Assembly (NCBI RefSeq): GCF_036226405.1
Contig: NZ_CP108464.1
Span: forward strand, 7,378,001-7,442,000
Direction: 5' to 3'
DNA: 64,000 bases
Source: Streptomyces sp. NBC_01260
GTDB taxonomy: Bacteria > Actinomycetota > Actinomycetes > Streptomycetales > Streptomycetaceae
A program made the translations under genes and the position numbers. Shown one piece after another: positions 1 through 8,810 of this stretch. Positions within the stretch are counted from its first letter, which is position 1. Each line of letters starts with the position of its first letter. The notes under the pieces were generated by a model, which saw nothing but the letters and a program-made list of their open reading frames with translations, was not told the DNA's origin and searched no databases.

Positions 1-552
1 GGGCTCGCCGCGGTGGCGGGCGCGCTGACCGGGCTCGCCGTGCTGGTGCTCGGTGGCGACGCGGGGACGGTGCGGCCCGCCGGTATCGCGCTGGCACTGC
101 TCTCCGCGGCCGGCTACGCCGCGATCACCCTGCTGACCCGTTGGCTCGGCCGTGACGGTGGCGGTACGGACGCGCTCGCCACCAGCGCCTGGGCGTTCGC
201 CATCGCGGCGGTCCTGCTGCTGCCGATGGCGGCCGGCGAGGGCATCGTGCCGCAGACCGCGCACCCGGCGCAGGTGGTGACCCTGCTGGTGTACGTGGCC
301 GCGATCCCGACCGCGCTCGCCTACGCGCTCTACTTCGCGGGAGCCGCGGTGGTGCGCGCCGCCACCGTCTCGGTGATCATGCTCCTCGAACCGGTGAGTG
401 CGGCGGCCATCGCCGTCGTCGTGCTCCGCGAGGAGCTCACCGCGGCCACCGTCGCCGGGACCCTGCTGCTGCTCACCGCGGTGGCCGGGCTGGCGGTGGC
501 CGAGACCCGCGGCGCCGCGAACGCCCGCCGGGAGGCGGCCGCCCACGCCTGA
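1..552 (+). CDS. EamA/DMT-family permease, C-terminal part (5' end outside window)
   Basis: The reading frame is open from the first base, so the gene starts upstream of the window. The visible 183 residues form a run of hydrophobic helices separated by short polar turns, ending in an alanine/arginine-rich cytoplasmic tail. The helix pattern and the segment with [18 protein letters not shown], where the last helix pair of EamA proteins usually carries E-P and a conserved acidic residue, fit a drug/metabolite transporter with a ten-helix plan. These inner-membrane proteins export or import small metabolites, and the substrate cannot be told from sequence. A strong hairpin follows the stop codon, so the gene ends its transcription unit. 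Confidence 0.75.
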   Translation, partial: GLAAVAGALTGLAVLVLGGDAGTVRPAGIALALLSAAGYAAITLLTRWLGRDGGGTDALATSAWAFAIAAVLLLPMAAGEGIVPQTAHPAQVVTLLVYVAAIPTALAYALYFAGAAVVRAATVSVIMLLEPVSAAAIAVVVLREELTAATVAGTLLLLTAVAGLAVAETRGAANARREAAAHA

Positions 553-558
553 CCGACA

Positions 559-597
559 GGCGGCGGGCCGCTCCTTTTTCGATGAGGGCCCGCCGCC
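559..597. terminator. Terminator hairpin between convergent genes
   Basis: Perfect 11-bp arms (559-569 and 587-597) flank a T-rich loop. It lies between the end of the permease gene and the end of the leftward FMN-binding protein gene, so it can serve both strands. Confidence 0.7.
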
Positions 598-607
598 CCG
601 GGGTGGT

Positions 608-1303
608 TCAGAGCGCCTTCAGATAGTCCGGAACCGCGATGGCGGGGTCGAGGTCGGCCGCCGGAACGGGGGCGGCGAAGCCGCGTGTGAGCGGGACGAC
701 GCCTGTCCAGTGGGGCAGTTCGAGGTCTTCGGGGTCGTCGTTCGGGCCGCCGGTGCGGACCTTGGCGGACACCTCCCGCAGATCCAGCCGGAGCACGGCG
801 GTTGCCGCCAGCTCCTTCTCGTCGGCCGGCCGCGAGTCCTGCGAGCGCCCCGGAACGACCTGCTCGACGATCGCGTCGAGCGCGGTGCGCCGCTCCTCGG
901 GGTCGGTCACCGCGTGCGCGATGCCGTGGACCACCACGGAGCGGTAGTTGAGCGAGTGGTGGAAGGCGGAGCGGGCCAGTACCAGCCCGTCGACATGCGT
1001 CACCGTCAGGCACACGGCGAGGCCGTCGGAGCTCCCGCCCGCCGTCCGCAGCGGGCGGGAGCCGGTGGATCCGTGTACGTAGAGCCGCTCGCCGACCCGG
1101 CCGAAGAGCGTCGGCAGGACGACGGGGGCCCCGTCGCGCACGAAGCCGAGATGACACACGTAGGCCTCGTCGAGTATCGAGTGGATCTGTTCGCGGTCGT
1201 ACGCGGCCCGTTCGCGGGAGCGGGTCGGGACCGTACGCCCGGTCGGTTCGTAAGCGGCTGCGGCGTCCGGGCCCGTGGTCTGCGGCGGTTGGGTGTCCGG
1301 CAT
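608..1303 (-). CDS. Pyridoxamine 5'-phosphate oxidase-fold FMN-binding protein (Nim-like)
   Basis: A 231-residue protein of the split-barrel FMN-binding family. The N-terminal half has the pattern typical of the group (HLGFVRDGAPVVLPTLFGRV, then YVHGSTGSR), followed by the LARSAFHHSLNYRSVVVHG strand-turn. Relatives bind FMN, F420 or heme and reduce or sequester small molecules; the 5-nitroimidazole resistance proteins are the nearest named branch, but the actual role is unknown. The start was placed at the ATG at 1303, which has GGAG five bases upstream. The gene is divergent from a MocR/PdxR-type regulator and shares a 29-bp promoter region with it, which suggests that the regulator controls it, possibly in response to a pyridoxal derivative. 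Confidence 0.75.
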   Translation of the reverse strand: MPDTQPPQTTGPDAAAAYEPTGRTVPTRSRERAAYDREQIHSILDEAYVCHLGFVRDGAPVVLPTLFGRVGERLYVHGSTGSRPLRTAGGSSDGLAVCLTVTHVDGLVLARSAFHHSLNYRSVVVHGIAHAVTDPEERRTALDAIVEQVVPGRSQDSRPADEKELAATAVLRLDLREVSAKVRTGGPNDDPEDLELPHWTGVVPLTRGFAAPVPAADLDPAIAVPDYLKAL

Positions 1304-1315
1304 TGCGTACTCCAT

Positions 1316-1327
1316 TGCACTAGTGCA
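1316..1327. promoter_or_regulatory. Perfect 12-bp palindrome in divergent promoter
   Basis: TGCACTAGTGCA is a perfect dyad lying between two divergent starts (1303 and 1333). It is the natural candidate operator for the MocR-type regulator. The spacing from the regulator start is very short, so the regulator transcript may be nearly leaderless. Confidence 0.45.
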
Positions 1328-1332
1328 TACTC

Positions 1333-2670
1333 TTGTTTGTGCTAGGAGAGTATCGGATCACCGGACGGCGCGCATCGGAAATTGCCGCCAATGTGGAGCA
1401 GGCGGTCGGCTCGGGGGAGCTGGCCCCCGGCCAAGTGCTGCCACCCATGAGGGAGTTGGCGGCACGGCTGGAGGTGAATCCCAATACGGTGGCGGCCGCC
1501 TATCGCACCCTGCGTGAGCGCGGGGTGATCGAGACGGCCGGGCGCAGGGGCAGCCGGATCCGGCCGCGGCCCGCGAGCACCGCACGTGGATCGCTGCGGA
1601 TCGAGGCACCGCCCGGGGTGCGGGACCTGGGGAAGGGGAACCCGGACCCGGCGCTGCTGCCCGCCCTGGGTGAGGCGTTCGCGGCGGTCACCGAGGCATA
1701 CGCGCAGGCGCCCGGGATGTATGCGCAGGCACCCGTGGACCCGGAGTTCGCCGCGCTCGCGCGAAGGGGGTTCGACGCCGACGGCGTTCCGGCCGGGCCG
1801 GTGATCGCCACCTCGGGGTCGCTCGACGCGATCGAACGGGTGCTGACGGCCCACCTCAGACCCGGCGACGCGGTCGCCGTCGAGGACCCGGGCTGGGGCA
1901 GCCTGCTGGATCTCGTGCCCGCACTGGGGATGCGTCCCGTGCCCGTCGCGCTCGACGACGACGGGCCGCTGCCGGACGCTCTCGAAGCGGCGCTGAAGGG
2001 CGGCGCCCGTGCGGTCGTCGTCACCGGCCGGGCGCAGAACCCCACCGGGGCCGCGATCGGCGCCGCGCGCGCCGCAGAACTGCGGGCGGTTCTCGCCGGC
2101 CACCGGGGCGTGCTGCTGATCGAGGACGACCACGGGCACGCCATCGTCGATCTGCCGCTGCACACGCTGGCGGGTGCCACGGACCGCTGGGCGTTCGTGC
2201 GGTCGGTGGCCAAGGCGTACGGACCGGATCTGCGGGTCGCCGTGCTGACGGGCGACGCGGTCACGGCGGACCGGGTGTCGGGGCGGCAGCGGCTGGGCCC
2301 CGGCTGGGTCAGCAGGCTGCTGCAACGGGCGATGGTGCACCTGTGGACCTCCGGCGCCGTGGACTCACGGGCGGTGGCCCAGTCGTACGCGCATCGCCGG
2401 GACGCCCTTGTGCGGGCGCTGGAGGCCCGAGGTGTCGAGGCGCACGGCCGCAGCGGTATGAACGTATGGGTTCCGGTGAGCGATGAGACCGGCGCCGTGG
2501 CGCGGTTGCTGCACGCGGGCTGGGCGGTGGCGCCCGGAGCCCGGTTCCGGATGTCCGCGCCCCAGGGAATCCGGATCACCGTGTCGCCGCTCGACGACGC
2601 GGACATCGGGCCCCTGGCGGACGCGGTGGCGGCAGCGGCGGGGCCCGCCAAGCCCCTGAGCTACGGCTGA
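1333..2670 (+). CDS. MocR/PdxR-type GntR-family regulator with aminotransferase domain
   Basis: 445 residues with two parts. Residues about 10-75 are a winged helix of the GntR type (LPPMRELAARLEVNPNTVAAAYRTL). Residues about 95-440 are a fold-type I aminotransferase domain with NPTGA, a D-D-H-G segment and a lysine in SVAKAYGPDLR that would bind pyridoxal phosphate. Proteins of this plan are transcription factors that sense PLP or an amino-acid derivative rather than metabolic transaminases. The start is uncertain: TTG at 1333 or GTG at 1339, with no clear ribosome site, which suggests a short-leader or leaderless mRNA. It is divergent from the FMN-binding protein gene and its stop lies next to the stop of the convergent EamA exporter gene. 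Confidence 0.85.
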   Translation: MFVLGEYRITGRRASEIAANVEQAVGSGELAPGQVLPPMRELAARLEVNPNTVAAAYRTLRERGVIETAGRRGSRIRPRPASTARGSLRIEAPPGVRDLGKGNPDPALLPALGEAFAAVTEAYAQAPGMYAQAPVDPEFAALARRGFDADGVPAGPVIATSGSLDAIERVLTAHLRPGDAVAVEDPGWGSLLDLVPALGMRPVPVALDDDGPLPDALEAALKGGARAVVVTGRAQNPTGAAIGAARAAELRAVLAGHRGVLLIEDDHGHAIVDLPLHTLAGATDRWAFVRSVAKAYGPDLRVAVLTGDAVTADRVSGRQRLGPGWVSRLLQRAMVHLWTSGAVDSRAVAQSYAHRRDALVRALEARGVEAHGRSGMNVWVPVSDETGAVARLLHAGWAVAPGARFRMSAPQGIRITVSPLDDADIGPLADAVAAAAGPAKPLSYG

Positions 2671-2671
2671 G

Positions 2672-3730
2672 CTACCGCCGGGCAGGGGCGGGTTCCGCCA
2701 GGGCGGCCGCCCCGGCGGCCCGGGGCCTGGTCTGGGTCAGTGCGGCCCCCGCCAGGACCACGAGGGCGCCGACCGGGGTGTTCCAGCTCAGCTGTTCGCC
2801 GAGCACGGTGACTCCGGCGGCGGTGGCGATCACCGGGATGAAATAGGTGACCATCTGTGCGGTCGTCGGGCCGACCTCGGTGACCAGCCTGTACTGGAGG
2901 AGTACCGCGAGTCCCGTGCCGAGGGCTCCCAGGGCGATCACGGCCAGGGTGGGCAGCAGCGGGAACCCCGCCGGGGCCGAGGTGAACAGCGGAGTGACCA
3001 CGGCGAGTTGCACGGTGCCCAGGAAGAGCTGGCTGCCCGTGAGCGCGAGGGTCGACGAGCCGCTGCCCGCCAGCGTCCGGCGGACGTAGATCCAGCCGAC
3101 CGGATAGCTGAGGGAGGCCAGGAGCGCCATCGCCGTACCGGTGAAGTCCAGGCCGGAGAAGCCCTGCCAGGCACCCAGCACGGTCAGCACCCCGAGGAAG
3201 CCGAGCCCGAGGCCGGCGACCCGGCGGCGGGTCGGCCGGTCCTCCGAGAGCGCGACCAGCGACAGCGCCATGCCCCACAGCGGTGAGGTCGCGTTGCAGA
3301 TGCCGGCCAGCGTCGAGGGGATGGTCAGTTCGGCGTACGCGAAGAGCGAGAACGGCAGCGCGTTGAGGAAGAAGGCGGCGACGGCCAGATGGCCCCAGGT
3401 GCGGGCGGTGCGCGGCAGCCGCTCCCGCTTCACCGCCATGGCCACGGCCAGCACCGCCGTGCCCGACAGCAGCCGGCCGAGAGTGACCTGGAACGGTGCG
3501 TACCCGTCGGTGCCGACCTTGATCAGGAGAAAGCTGAATCCCCAGATGAGCGAGAGCGCCGCGAAGCGCAGCCGCCAGTCCAGAGCCGGCCGGAGGGCTG
3601 CGCCGACGGGGTCGGCAGGGGAGGCGGGTCCGGCGGACGAGGCGGGGTCGGTCAAGGAGGAGGCCGGTGCGTCGGCGGCCCCGGCCGGCGGCTGGGCTGT
3701 TGGTACGGGCGGTGCGGGCGGTGCGCTCAT
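2672..3730 (-). CDS. EamA-family (DMT) transporter
   Basis: 352 residues. After a proline/alanine-rich cytoplasmic leader of about 50 residues come ten predicted membrane helices in two EamA repeats. The first starts near LSLIWGFSFLLIKVG and the second near GTAMALLASLSYPVGW. Such proteins are inner-membrane metabolite exporters of broad substrate range. The ATG at 3730 has GGAG just upstream. The gene is divergent from a LysR-type regulator at 3805, the usual arrangement of a regulator and the exporter it controls. The stop is one base from the stop of the convergent MocR gene, so there is no room for a separate terminator. Confidence 0.85.
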   Translation of the reverse strand: MSAPPAPPVPTAQPPAGAADAPASSLTDPASSAGPASPADPVGAALRPALDWRLRFAALSLIWGFSFLLIKVGTDGYAPFQVTLGRLLSGTAVLAVAMAVKRERLPRTARTWGHLAVAAFFLNALPFSLFAYAELTIPSTLAGICNATSPLWGMALSLVALSEDRPTRRRVAGLGLGFLGVLTVLGAWQGFSGLDFTGTAMALLASLSYPVGWIYVRRTLAGSGSSTLALTGSQLFLGTVQLAVVTPLFTSAPAGFPLLPTLAVIALGALGTGLAVLLQYRLVTEVGPTTAQMVTYFIPVIATAAGVTVLGEQLSWNTPVGALVVLAGAALTQTRPRAAGAAALAEPAPARR

Positions 3731-3804
3731 GGGCTCCACGATGACCAATTCAATCTCGTAGCACAAGTGAGACTTTGTGTGACAGTCCGCGTAGCATTGC
3801 TTAC
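3731..3804. promoter_or_regulatory. Divergent promoter region with LysR-type dyad
   Basis: The 74-bp gap between the EamA exporter and the LysR gene holds a dyad, CACAA (3762-3766) and TTGTG (3775-3779), close to the T-N11-A style sites bound by LysR proteins. A single operator could control both genes. Confidence 0.4.
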
Positions 3805-4725
3805 ATGTTGAATCTGGAGCGCCTGCGCACCCTGGATGCCCTCGCCCGGCTCGGTTCGGTCAGTGGCGCCGCCGAGGGTCTGCACGTCACGACGTCGGCC
3901 GTCTCGCAGCAGATGGCCAAGCTGGAGCGTGAGGTGGGTCAGCAACTGCTCGCCAAGAACGGCCGCGGGGTCCGGCTCACCGATGCGGGACAGCTGCTCG
4001 CCGACCACGCGGCCCGGATCCTCTCCCAGGTCGAGCTCGCCCAGTCCGACATCGAGGCGCAGCGGGGCGAGGTGGTGGGCGAGATCCGGCTCGGCGCGTT
4101 CCCCACCGCGGCACGCGGTCTCTTCCCGTCCACCCTGCTCGCCCTGCGCGCGGATCACCCCGAACTCCGGGTGCGTACCAGTGAGCTGGAGCCCGAGGCC
4201 GGAGTTCGCGCGGTGTTCCGGGGCGACATCGACCTTGCGGTGGTGCTGGACTGGAGCAACAAGCGGCTGCCGGTGCCGGGCGGTCTGGCCACGGCTCAAC
4301 TGCTCGACGACGTCCCGGACGTCGCGATGCCGACCGGGCATCCGCTCGCGGACCGGGCCGAGGTGGATCTGGAGGACTTCGCCGACGACGACTGGGTGTC
4401 CTGGCCCGAGGGCGAGTTCTGTTACGAGTGGCTGATGTTCACCCTCCGCTCCAAGGGCATCGAACCGCGAATCGCCCACCTTGCGGGTGAGCACCACACC
4501 CAGCTCGCCCTGATCGCAGCCGGTATGGGGGTGTGTGTGGCGCCCAGGCTCGGTCGCGGACCGGTGCCGGAGGGGGTTCGGCTGGTGCCCGTCCGGCAGA
4601 GGATGCGGCGGCATGTCCATGCCGTCTGGCGGGCGGACGCGGACCGGCGGCCGTCGATCAGGGCGGCGGTCGCGGCGCTGCGGGAGGCGGGCCGTGAGCT
4701 GGACGAACCGATGGAGGACAGATAG
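3805..4725 (+). CDS. LysR-family transcriptional regulator
   Basis: 306 residues. An N-terminal winged helix-turn-helix (LGSVSGAAEGLHVTTSAVSQ, residues about 14-33) is followed by the linker helix and a periplasmic-binding-protein-like effector domain from about residue 90. It should bind the divergent promoter next to it and respond to a small ligand that is probably exported by the neighbouring EamA protein. The ATG at 3805 was chosen because the HTH begins at the normal distance from it. A perfect 22-bp palindrome follows the gene. Confidence 0.88.
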   Translation: MLNLERLRTLDALARLGSVSGAAEGLHVTTSAVSQQMAKLEREVGQQLLAKNGRGVRLTDAGQLLADHAARILSQVELAQSDIEAQRGEVVGEIRLGAFPTAARGLFPSTLLALRADHPELRVRTSELEPEAGVRAVFRGDIDLAVVLDWSNKRLPVPGGLATAQLLDDVPDVAMPTGHPLADRAEVDLEDFADDDWVSWPEGEFCYEWLMFTLRSKGIEPRIAHLAGEHHTQLALIAAGMGVCVAPRLGRGPVPEGVRLVPVRQRMRRHVHAVWRADADRRPSIRAAVAALREAGRELDEPMEDR

Positions 4726-4761
4726 GTCCCGCGGCGGGCGGCGGGGCGGTGTGCCGCCCTG

Positions 4762-4783
4762 CCGCCGCACCCGGGTGCGGCGG
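4762..4783. terminator. Perfect 22-bp palindrome, bidirectional terminator
   Basis: Two 11-base GC-rich arms meet with no loop (centre CCC/GGG). It sits between the convergent ends of the LysR gene and an FMN-binding protein gene. Confidence 0.6.
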
Positions 4784-4796
4784 TCCTGGTGGGTTC

Positions 4797-5273
4797 TCAG
4801 ACGCCGCTCGGACCGGCGAGTTTGCTGAAGTCCCAGGAGGTGACGGCTTCAGGGGTGAGGCGCAGCCACGCGTGCCGGCCGTCGTGCGGCATCACCTCCA
4901 TGCCGAAGTACTTCGCCGCGAACAGCTGCTCGGGGACAGTGAGTTCCGGGCAGGGCTCGCCGGTACGCGGTGCCTCGCCGACGAACACCGCGTCGCCCGA
5001 GAGCTCGATGCCGCGCAGCTCCCCGTACTCCACTCCGTCGTCGACGACCACGGCGATCTTCGGGTCGTGGCCGAGTTGCGTCCAGCGCAGGCTCCGGGTG
5101 ATCGAGTAGAGCCACAGCGAGGCGCCGTCCCAGCAGAACCAGAGCGCCCCGACGTGCGGGCGGCCGTCCGGGCCGACGGTGGCGACCCGGCAGGTGCGCT
5201 GTTCGGCGAGGTAGGTGTCGCGTTCCTCGTCCGTCATCATGATCCGGCGGCCCCGTCGCTGAATGACGGCCAT
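4797..5273 (-). CDS. Pyridoxamine 5'-phosphate oxidase-family (F420/FMN split barrel) protein
   Basis: 158 residues. The N-terminal pattern (CRVATVGPDGRPHVGALWF, then a hydrophobic strand and ITRSLRWTQLGHDPKIAVVVDDG) is that of actinobacterial PPOX-class split-barrel proteins, many of which use F420 or FMN to reduce or detoxify small molecules. No substrate can be assigned. The ATG at 5273 has a strong AGGAGG-like site about seven bases upstream. It stands alone between a convergent LysR gene and a divergent isochorismatase-fold gene. Confidence 0.75.
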   Translation of the reverse strand: MAVIQRRGRRIMMTDEERDTYLAEQRTCRVATVGPDGRPHVGALWFCWDGASLWLYSITRSLRWTQLGHDPKIAVVVDDGVEYGELRGIELSGDAVFVGEAPRTGEPCPELTVPEQLFAAKYFGMEVMPHDGRHAWLRLTPEAVTSWDFSKLAGPSGV

Positions 5274-5385
5274 GGGGAGCCCCCTCCTGTTAGCTGACTG
5301 TGTGTCAGGAATCATGGAGCCTCTTCCCTCATCGCGCAATGGAGGTTAGCCTCGCGCGCCCGTTCCGTCGCCGAGAGGGGCAGCC

Positions 5386-6036
5386 GTGCCGTCCAGGGAA
5401 CAGCTCGCCGAACAGATCGTTCCGGCCTCCACCGTCCTGCTGACGGTGGAGTGCCAGCAGGGGGTGGTGGGGCCGGGCAGCGCACTGCCCGAACTCGCCA
5501 AGGAGGCCAGGTCCTCCGGGGCGCTGCACAACGTGGCCCGGCTGGTCGCCGCCGCTCACGAGAGCGGTGTCCAGGTGCTGCACGCCGTGGCCGAACGCCG
5601 TCCCGACGGCCGCGGTGCCAACCACAACGCCCGGCTCTTCCGCGCCGCCGGGCGACTGCCCGTGCAGCAGCACTCGGGCACCACGGCGGTCCGGATCGCC
5701 GAGCCGATCGAGGTGGCGGACGAGGACCTCGTCGTCCGCAGACTCCACGGGCTCTCGCCCATCGCGGGCACGGATGTGGACGCGCTGCTCCGCAACCTGG
5801 GCTGCCGCACGCTCGTCGTCACCGGGGTGTCGGCCAACGTGGCCATCCCCAACGCGGTGTTCGACGCCGTGAACCTCGGCTACACGGCGGTGGTGCCGTC
5901 CGACGCCATCGCGGGGGTGCCTGCCGACTACACCCCCGCGATGATCCGCAACACCCTCGCCCTGGTCGCCACCGTCGCCGCCACGGACGATGTGCTCGGC
6001 TGTTGGCTGGGGGGCCGTTCTAGGACGCGAGGCTGA
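5386..6036 (+). CDS. Isochorismatase-fold protein lacking catalytic Cys
   Basis: 216 residues with the Rossmann-like fold of cysteine hydrolases: VLLTVECQQGVVGPG near residues 17-31 and VVTGVSANVAIPNAVFDA in the nucleophile region. Active members use an Asp-Lys-Cys triad. Here the Asp position is Glu (E22) and the Cys position in the TGVxxxxCV motif is Ala (V-A-I in place of V-C-V), so hydrolase activity of the usual kind is unlikely. It may be a degenerate paralogue or carry out another chemistry. The start is GTG at 5386 behind GAGAGGGG. The 3' end overlaps the convergent Rieske gene by 17 bases. Confidence 0.75.
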   Translation: MPSREQLAEQIVPASTVLLTVECQQGVVGPGSALPELAKEARSSGALHNVARLVAAAHESGVQVLHAVAERRPDGRGANHNARLFRAAGRLPVQQHSGTTAVRIAEPIEVADEDLVVRRLHGLSPIAGTDVDALLRNLGCRTLVVTGVSANVAIPNAVFDAVNLGYTAVVPSDAIAGVPADYTPAMIRNTLALVATVAATDDVLGCWLGGRSRTRG

Positions 6037-6475
6037 TCGAGTCGCCCTGGACCTTGATCGGGGTGGCCGGCAGTGGCTCGGTTGCGGGACCCGTCTTCAC
6101 GCTGCCCGTCGCCACGTCGAACTTGCTCCCGTGACAGGGGCAGTTGATGGTGCCGTTTGCGACGCTCGACACCGTGCAGCCCGTGTGCGTGCACTTCGAC
6201 GAGAACGCCTTGAACTCACCGGCCGCGGGCTGCGTCACCACGACCCCCTGTTCCGTGAAGATCTTCCCGCCGCCCTCCGGGATGTCGGTGGTCTTCGCGA
6301 GCACGCCGCCCCCGGCGCCGGCCCCGCTCTCACCGGCATGCTCGACGGCGCCGGAACCGGCCGCCTCCTTCGAGCCGCCGCACGCGGTGAGTACGGCGGC
6401 CACGGAGACGGCGCCCGCCGCTGTGACGACGGTCCGGCGCCCGGGACGGCCCTCGTGGTCCTGCGATGTGCTCAT
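6020..6475 (-). CDS. Tat-exported Rieske [2Fe-2S] lipoprotein
   Basis: 151 residues. The N-terminus has an RR motif, a hydrophobic stretch and a lipobox-like LTAC, so Tat export and lipid anchoring outside the membrane are expected. After a Gly/Ser/Ala linker, the Rieske cluster motifs CTHTGC and CPCHGS supply the two Cys-His pairs that hold the iron-sulfur cluster. Small single-domain Rieske lipoproteins of this type are common in Streptomyces; the electron partner is unknown. The ATG at 6475 has a GGGAAAG element upstream. Confidence 0.88.
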   Translation of the reverse strand: MSTSQDHEGRPGRRTVVTAAGAVSVAAVLTACGGSKEAAGSGAVEHAGESGAGAGGGVLAKTTDIPEGGGKIFTEQGVVVTQPAAGEFKAFSSKCTHTGCTVSSVANGTINCPCHGSKFDVATGSVKTGPATEPLPATPIKVQGDSISLAS

Positions 6476-6548
6476 GCTGGCTTTCCCTTCCACGGTGTAC
6501 TTGGCTCCGATGCTTCGTCCAGGGGTACGCGCAGCCGGCACCCCGTGT

Positions 6549-8714
6549 TCAAAGCCCCAGGGACTTCCTCAGGAAATCCCGCTCCAGCAGCAACAGACCG
6601 CTCGCCGTCCGCTCCTGGCCGACCAGATGGCCGGCGCCCGACAGCGGCAGCACCGTATGCGGCCGGCCGGCGGCCAGCAGCGCTGCGGAGAACCGCAGCG
6701 TGTGAGCCACGGCCACATTGTCATCGGCAAGACCGTGCACCAGCATGAGCGGCCGGATCAGGGCCCCGGCCTCGTCCAGGAGGGAATTGCGGGTGTAGTC
6801 CTGCGGAAACACATCCGGGTGGCCCAGGAACCGTTCCTCCCAATGGGTGTCGTAGAGCCGCCGGTCGATCGACGCCGCACCCGCGATCGCGGCATGGAAG
6901 ACCTCCGGATGACGCAGCACGGCGGCCGCCGCCAGATAGCCGCTGAACGACCAGCCGCGCATCGCCACCCGTGTCAGGTCCAGGTCGGGGTGGAGCGCGG
7001 CCGCCGCGTGCAACGCGTCGATCTGGTCCTCCAGCACGGCGGTGAGACGGTCGCCGTGCACCGCCTTCTCCCAGGCCTCGCCGCGCCCCGGCGTACCCCG
7101 CCCGTCCGTCACCAGGACCGCGAAGCCCTGCTCGGCGAACCACTGGGCGACCGCGACCCACCAGGTACGCACCTTCAGCACGACCTGCATGCCGTGGCCC
7201 GCGTAGGGGCTGAGCAGCACCGGCAGCGGACCGTCGCCCGGCCGGTGCCACGACGGCAGGTAGAGCCTGCTGCGCAGTTCCCGTTCACCGAGGCTCAGGG
7301 CCAGCGGCCTCGGGGTGACGAGCGGTTCCTCCGCCAGGACCGCGATCCGGCCCACCGGAACGCCGGTGCGCAGCACCGTCACGGTATGGCCGTCCGGAGT
7401 CCTGCTGTCGAGCACCACCGTCGGCCCGCCGACCGACGCCGTATGCACACCGGGTGCGTCGCTGACCCGTACGAAACCCTCCTCGGGTGCGTCGGTCGCG
7501 TACGACCAGACATGCGTCTCGGTCGGCTCCTCGCCCGCGGTGAAGTACACCCGCCCGCCCGCCGCGCCGACCACCTCGCGGACCTCCAGACCCGGCGGTG
7601 TCGCGGTGCCGCCGATGTCCAGACCCTGGGTGTCGCCGCCCGGCCGGGCGGCGACGGCGAGCGCACCCGAGGCGAGCCGCAGCGGTGTGCCCGGCCGCAG
7701 CGCCACCCAGGCGGGATCGTGCGCCCGGCTCACCGTCCGGGTCCCGCCCGACCGCTCGTCCACCGCCAGGACATGGACGGACCGCTGGTCACGCGTCTGC
7801 ACGGAGACCAGCGGCCCCCGGCCGTCCCAGCCCGCCGACACGACGTATTCGAAGGCCCGGTCCGTCCAGGCGCCTTCGGGGTGGTCCTCGCCGGCGGCCG
7901 CGGGCAGCCGGACACCGGTCCGTTCCCCGGACACCCGGAGCAGATGCAGCGACACCTTCGCGTTCGGCGTGCCGGCGGCCGGATACGGCACCACGCGCGG
8001 CGGCCGCTCCGGATTCGCCGGATCACTGATGTAGCGGCGCCGGACCCCGGCGGTGTCCACTCGGGCCACCAGCAGCGCATCGCTGTGCGGCGACCACCAG
8101 TAACCTCGCGAACGCCCTATCGACTCCTGCGACACGTGGTCGGACAGCCCGTACGTCACCTGCTCGCCCTCCGGTCCGGCGAGCAGGCGCTCAGCCGTCC
8201 CGTCGGCCCGCACGGTGTGCAGCGCGCCGCCGGACACGTACGCGATCAGGGAACCGTCGGGAGAGGGGCGCGGGTCCACGACCGGCCCGGCCGTGGCGAT
8301 CCGGCGAGGCCCCCCGCCGTCCGTGCGCACCACCCAGAGCCTGCCCTGAAGCGCGAAGGCCACCAGCCGCGCGGTCTCGTCCGCGGCGTAGGAGACCACG
8401 CCCGAGGAGGTCTCCCGGGCCCGTTCCCGCCGCGCCAGCTCCTCCGGAGGCACCTCGCCCGGCGCCTCGTCCGTGAAGTCGGGCCCGGCGGGACCGGCGA
8501 GCATCCGCTCCGCGCCGTTCTCGTACAGCCAGAGCCGGCTCACCGGGTCGGTGCCCGACGTCCCGCGCACGAACAGCACGCGCTCGCCGTCCGGGGAGAC
8601 GGTGAACTGCCTGGGCACGCCGAGCGAGAAGCGCCGGGTACGGGCGAACTGGAGAGGGAACCGCTCAGCGGCGGTCGCGAGGGCATCGGCCGGTGCGTCG
8701 AAGGGGGCAGTCAT
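6549..8714 (-). CDS. S9-family serine peptidase (prolyl oligopeptidase/DPP IV-like)
   Basis: 721 residues. The N-terminal half is a beta-propeller with repeated WSPHSD/SPDG blades. The C-terminal half is an alpha/beta-hydrolase with the nucleophile motif GWSFSG, an acidic residue in HGLADDNV and the catalytic His in GAGHLV. These enzymes cleave short peptides, usually after proline, and have no signal peptide here, so it should be cytoplasmic. The start is uncertain: ATG at 8714 gives the best family alignment, but another in-frame ATG lies upstream at 8750. It lies next to a P450 gene, and a role in trimming peptide products is possible but unsupported. Confidence 0.85.
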   Translation of the reverse strand: MTAPFDAPADALATAAERFPLQFARTRRFSLGVPRQFTVSPDGERVLFVRGTSGTDPVSRLWLYENGAERMLAGPAGPDFTDEAPGEVPPEELARRERARETSSGVVSYAADETARLVAFALQGRLWVVRTDGGGPRRIATAGPVVDPRPSPDGSLIAYVSGGALHTVRADGTAERLLAGPEGEQVTYGLSDHVSQESIGRSRGYWWSPHSDALLVARVDTAGVRRRYISDPANPERPPRVVPYPAAGTPNAKVSLHLLRVSGERTGVRLPAAAGEDHPEGAWTDRAFEYVVSAGWDGRGPLVSVQTRDQRSVHVLAVDERSGGTRTVSRAHDPAWVALRPGTPLRLASGALAVAARPGGDTQGLDIGGTATPPGLEVREVVGAAGGRVYFTAGEEPTETHVWSYATDAPEEGFVRVSDAPGVHTASVGGPTVVLDSRTPDGHTVTVLRTGVPVGRIAVLAEEPLVTPRPLALSLGERELRSRLYLPSWHRPGDGPLPVLLSPYAGHGMQVVLKVRTWWVAVAQWFAEQGFAVLVTDGRGTPGRGEAWEKAVHGDRLTAVLEDQIDALHAAAALHPDLDLTRVAMRGWSFSGYLAAAAVLRHPEVFHAAIAGAASIDRRLYDTHWEERFLGHPDVFPQDYTRNSLLDEAGALIRPLMLVHGLADDNVAVAHTLRFSAALLAAGRPHTVLPLSGAGHLVGQERTASGLLLLERDFLRKSLGL

Positions 8715-8810
8715 GGCGACACCATGGCAGGCGGAATCCGCTGGATCCATCGACTTCCGGCCGTCCATGACCGGGAGTTCTCCTCCGGTGTGCGGCTGAA
8801 GGATCCGGCC

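Noticed and set aside
4797..5273. True PdxH (pyridoxamine phosphate oxidase)
   Set aside because: It has the split-barrel fold but not the full length or the PLP-site signature of PdxH.
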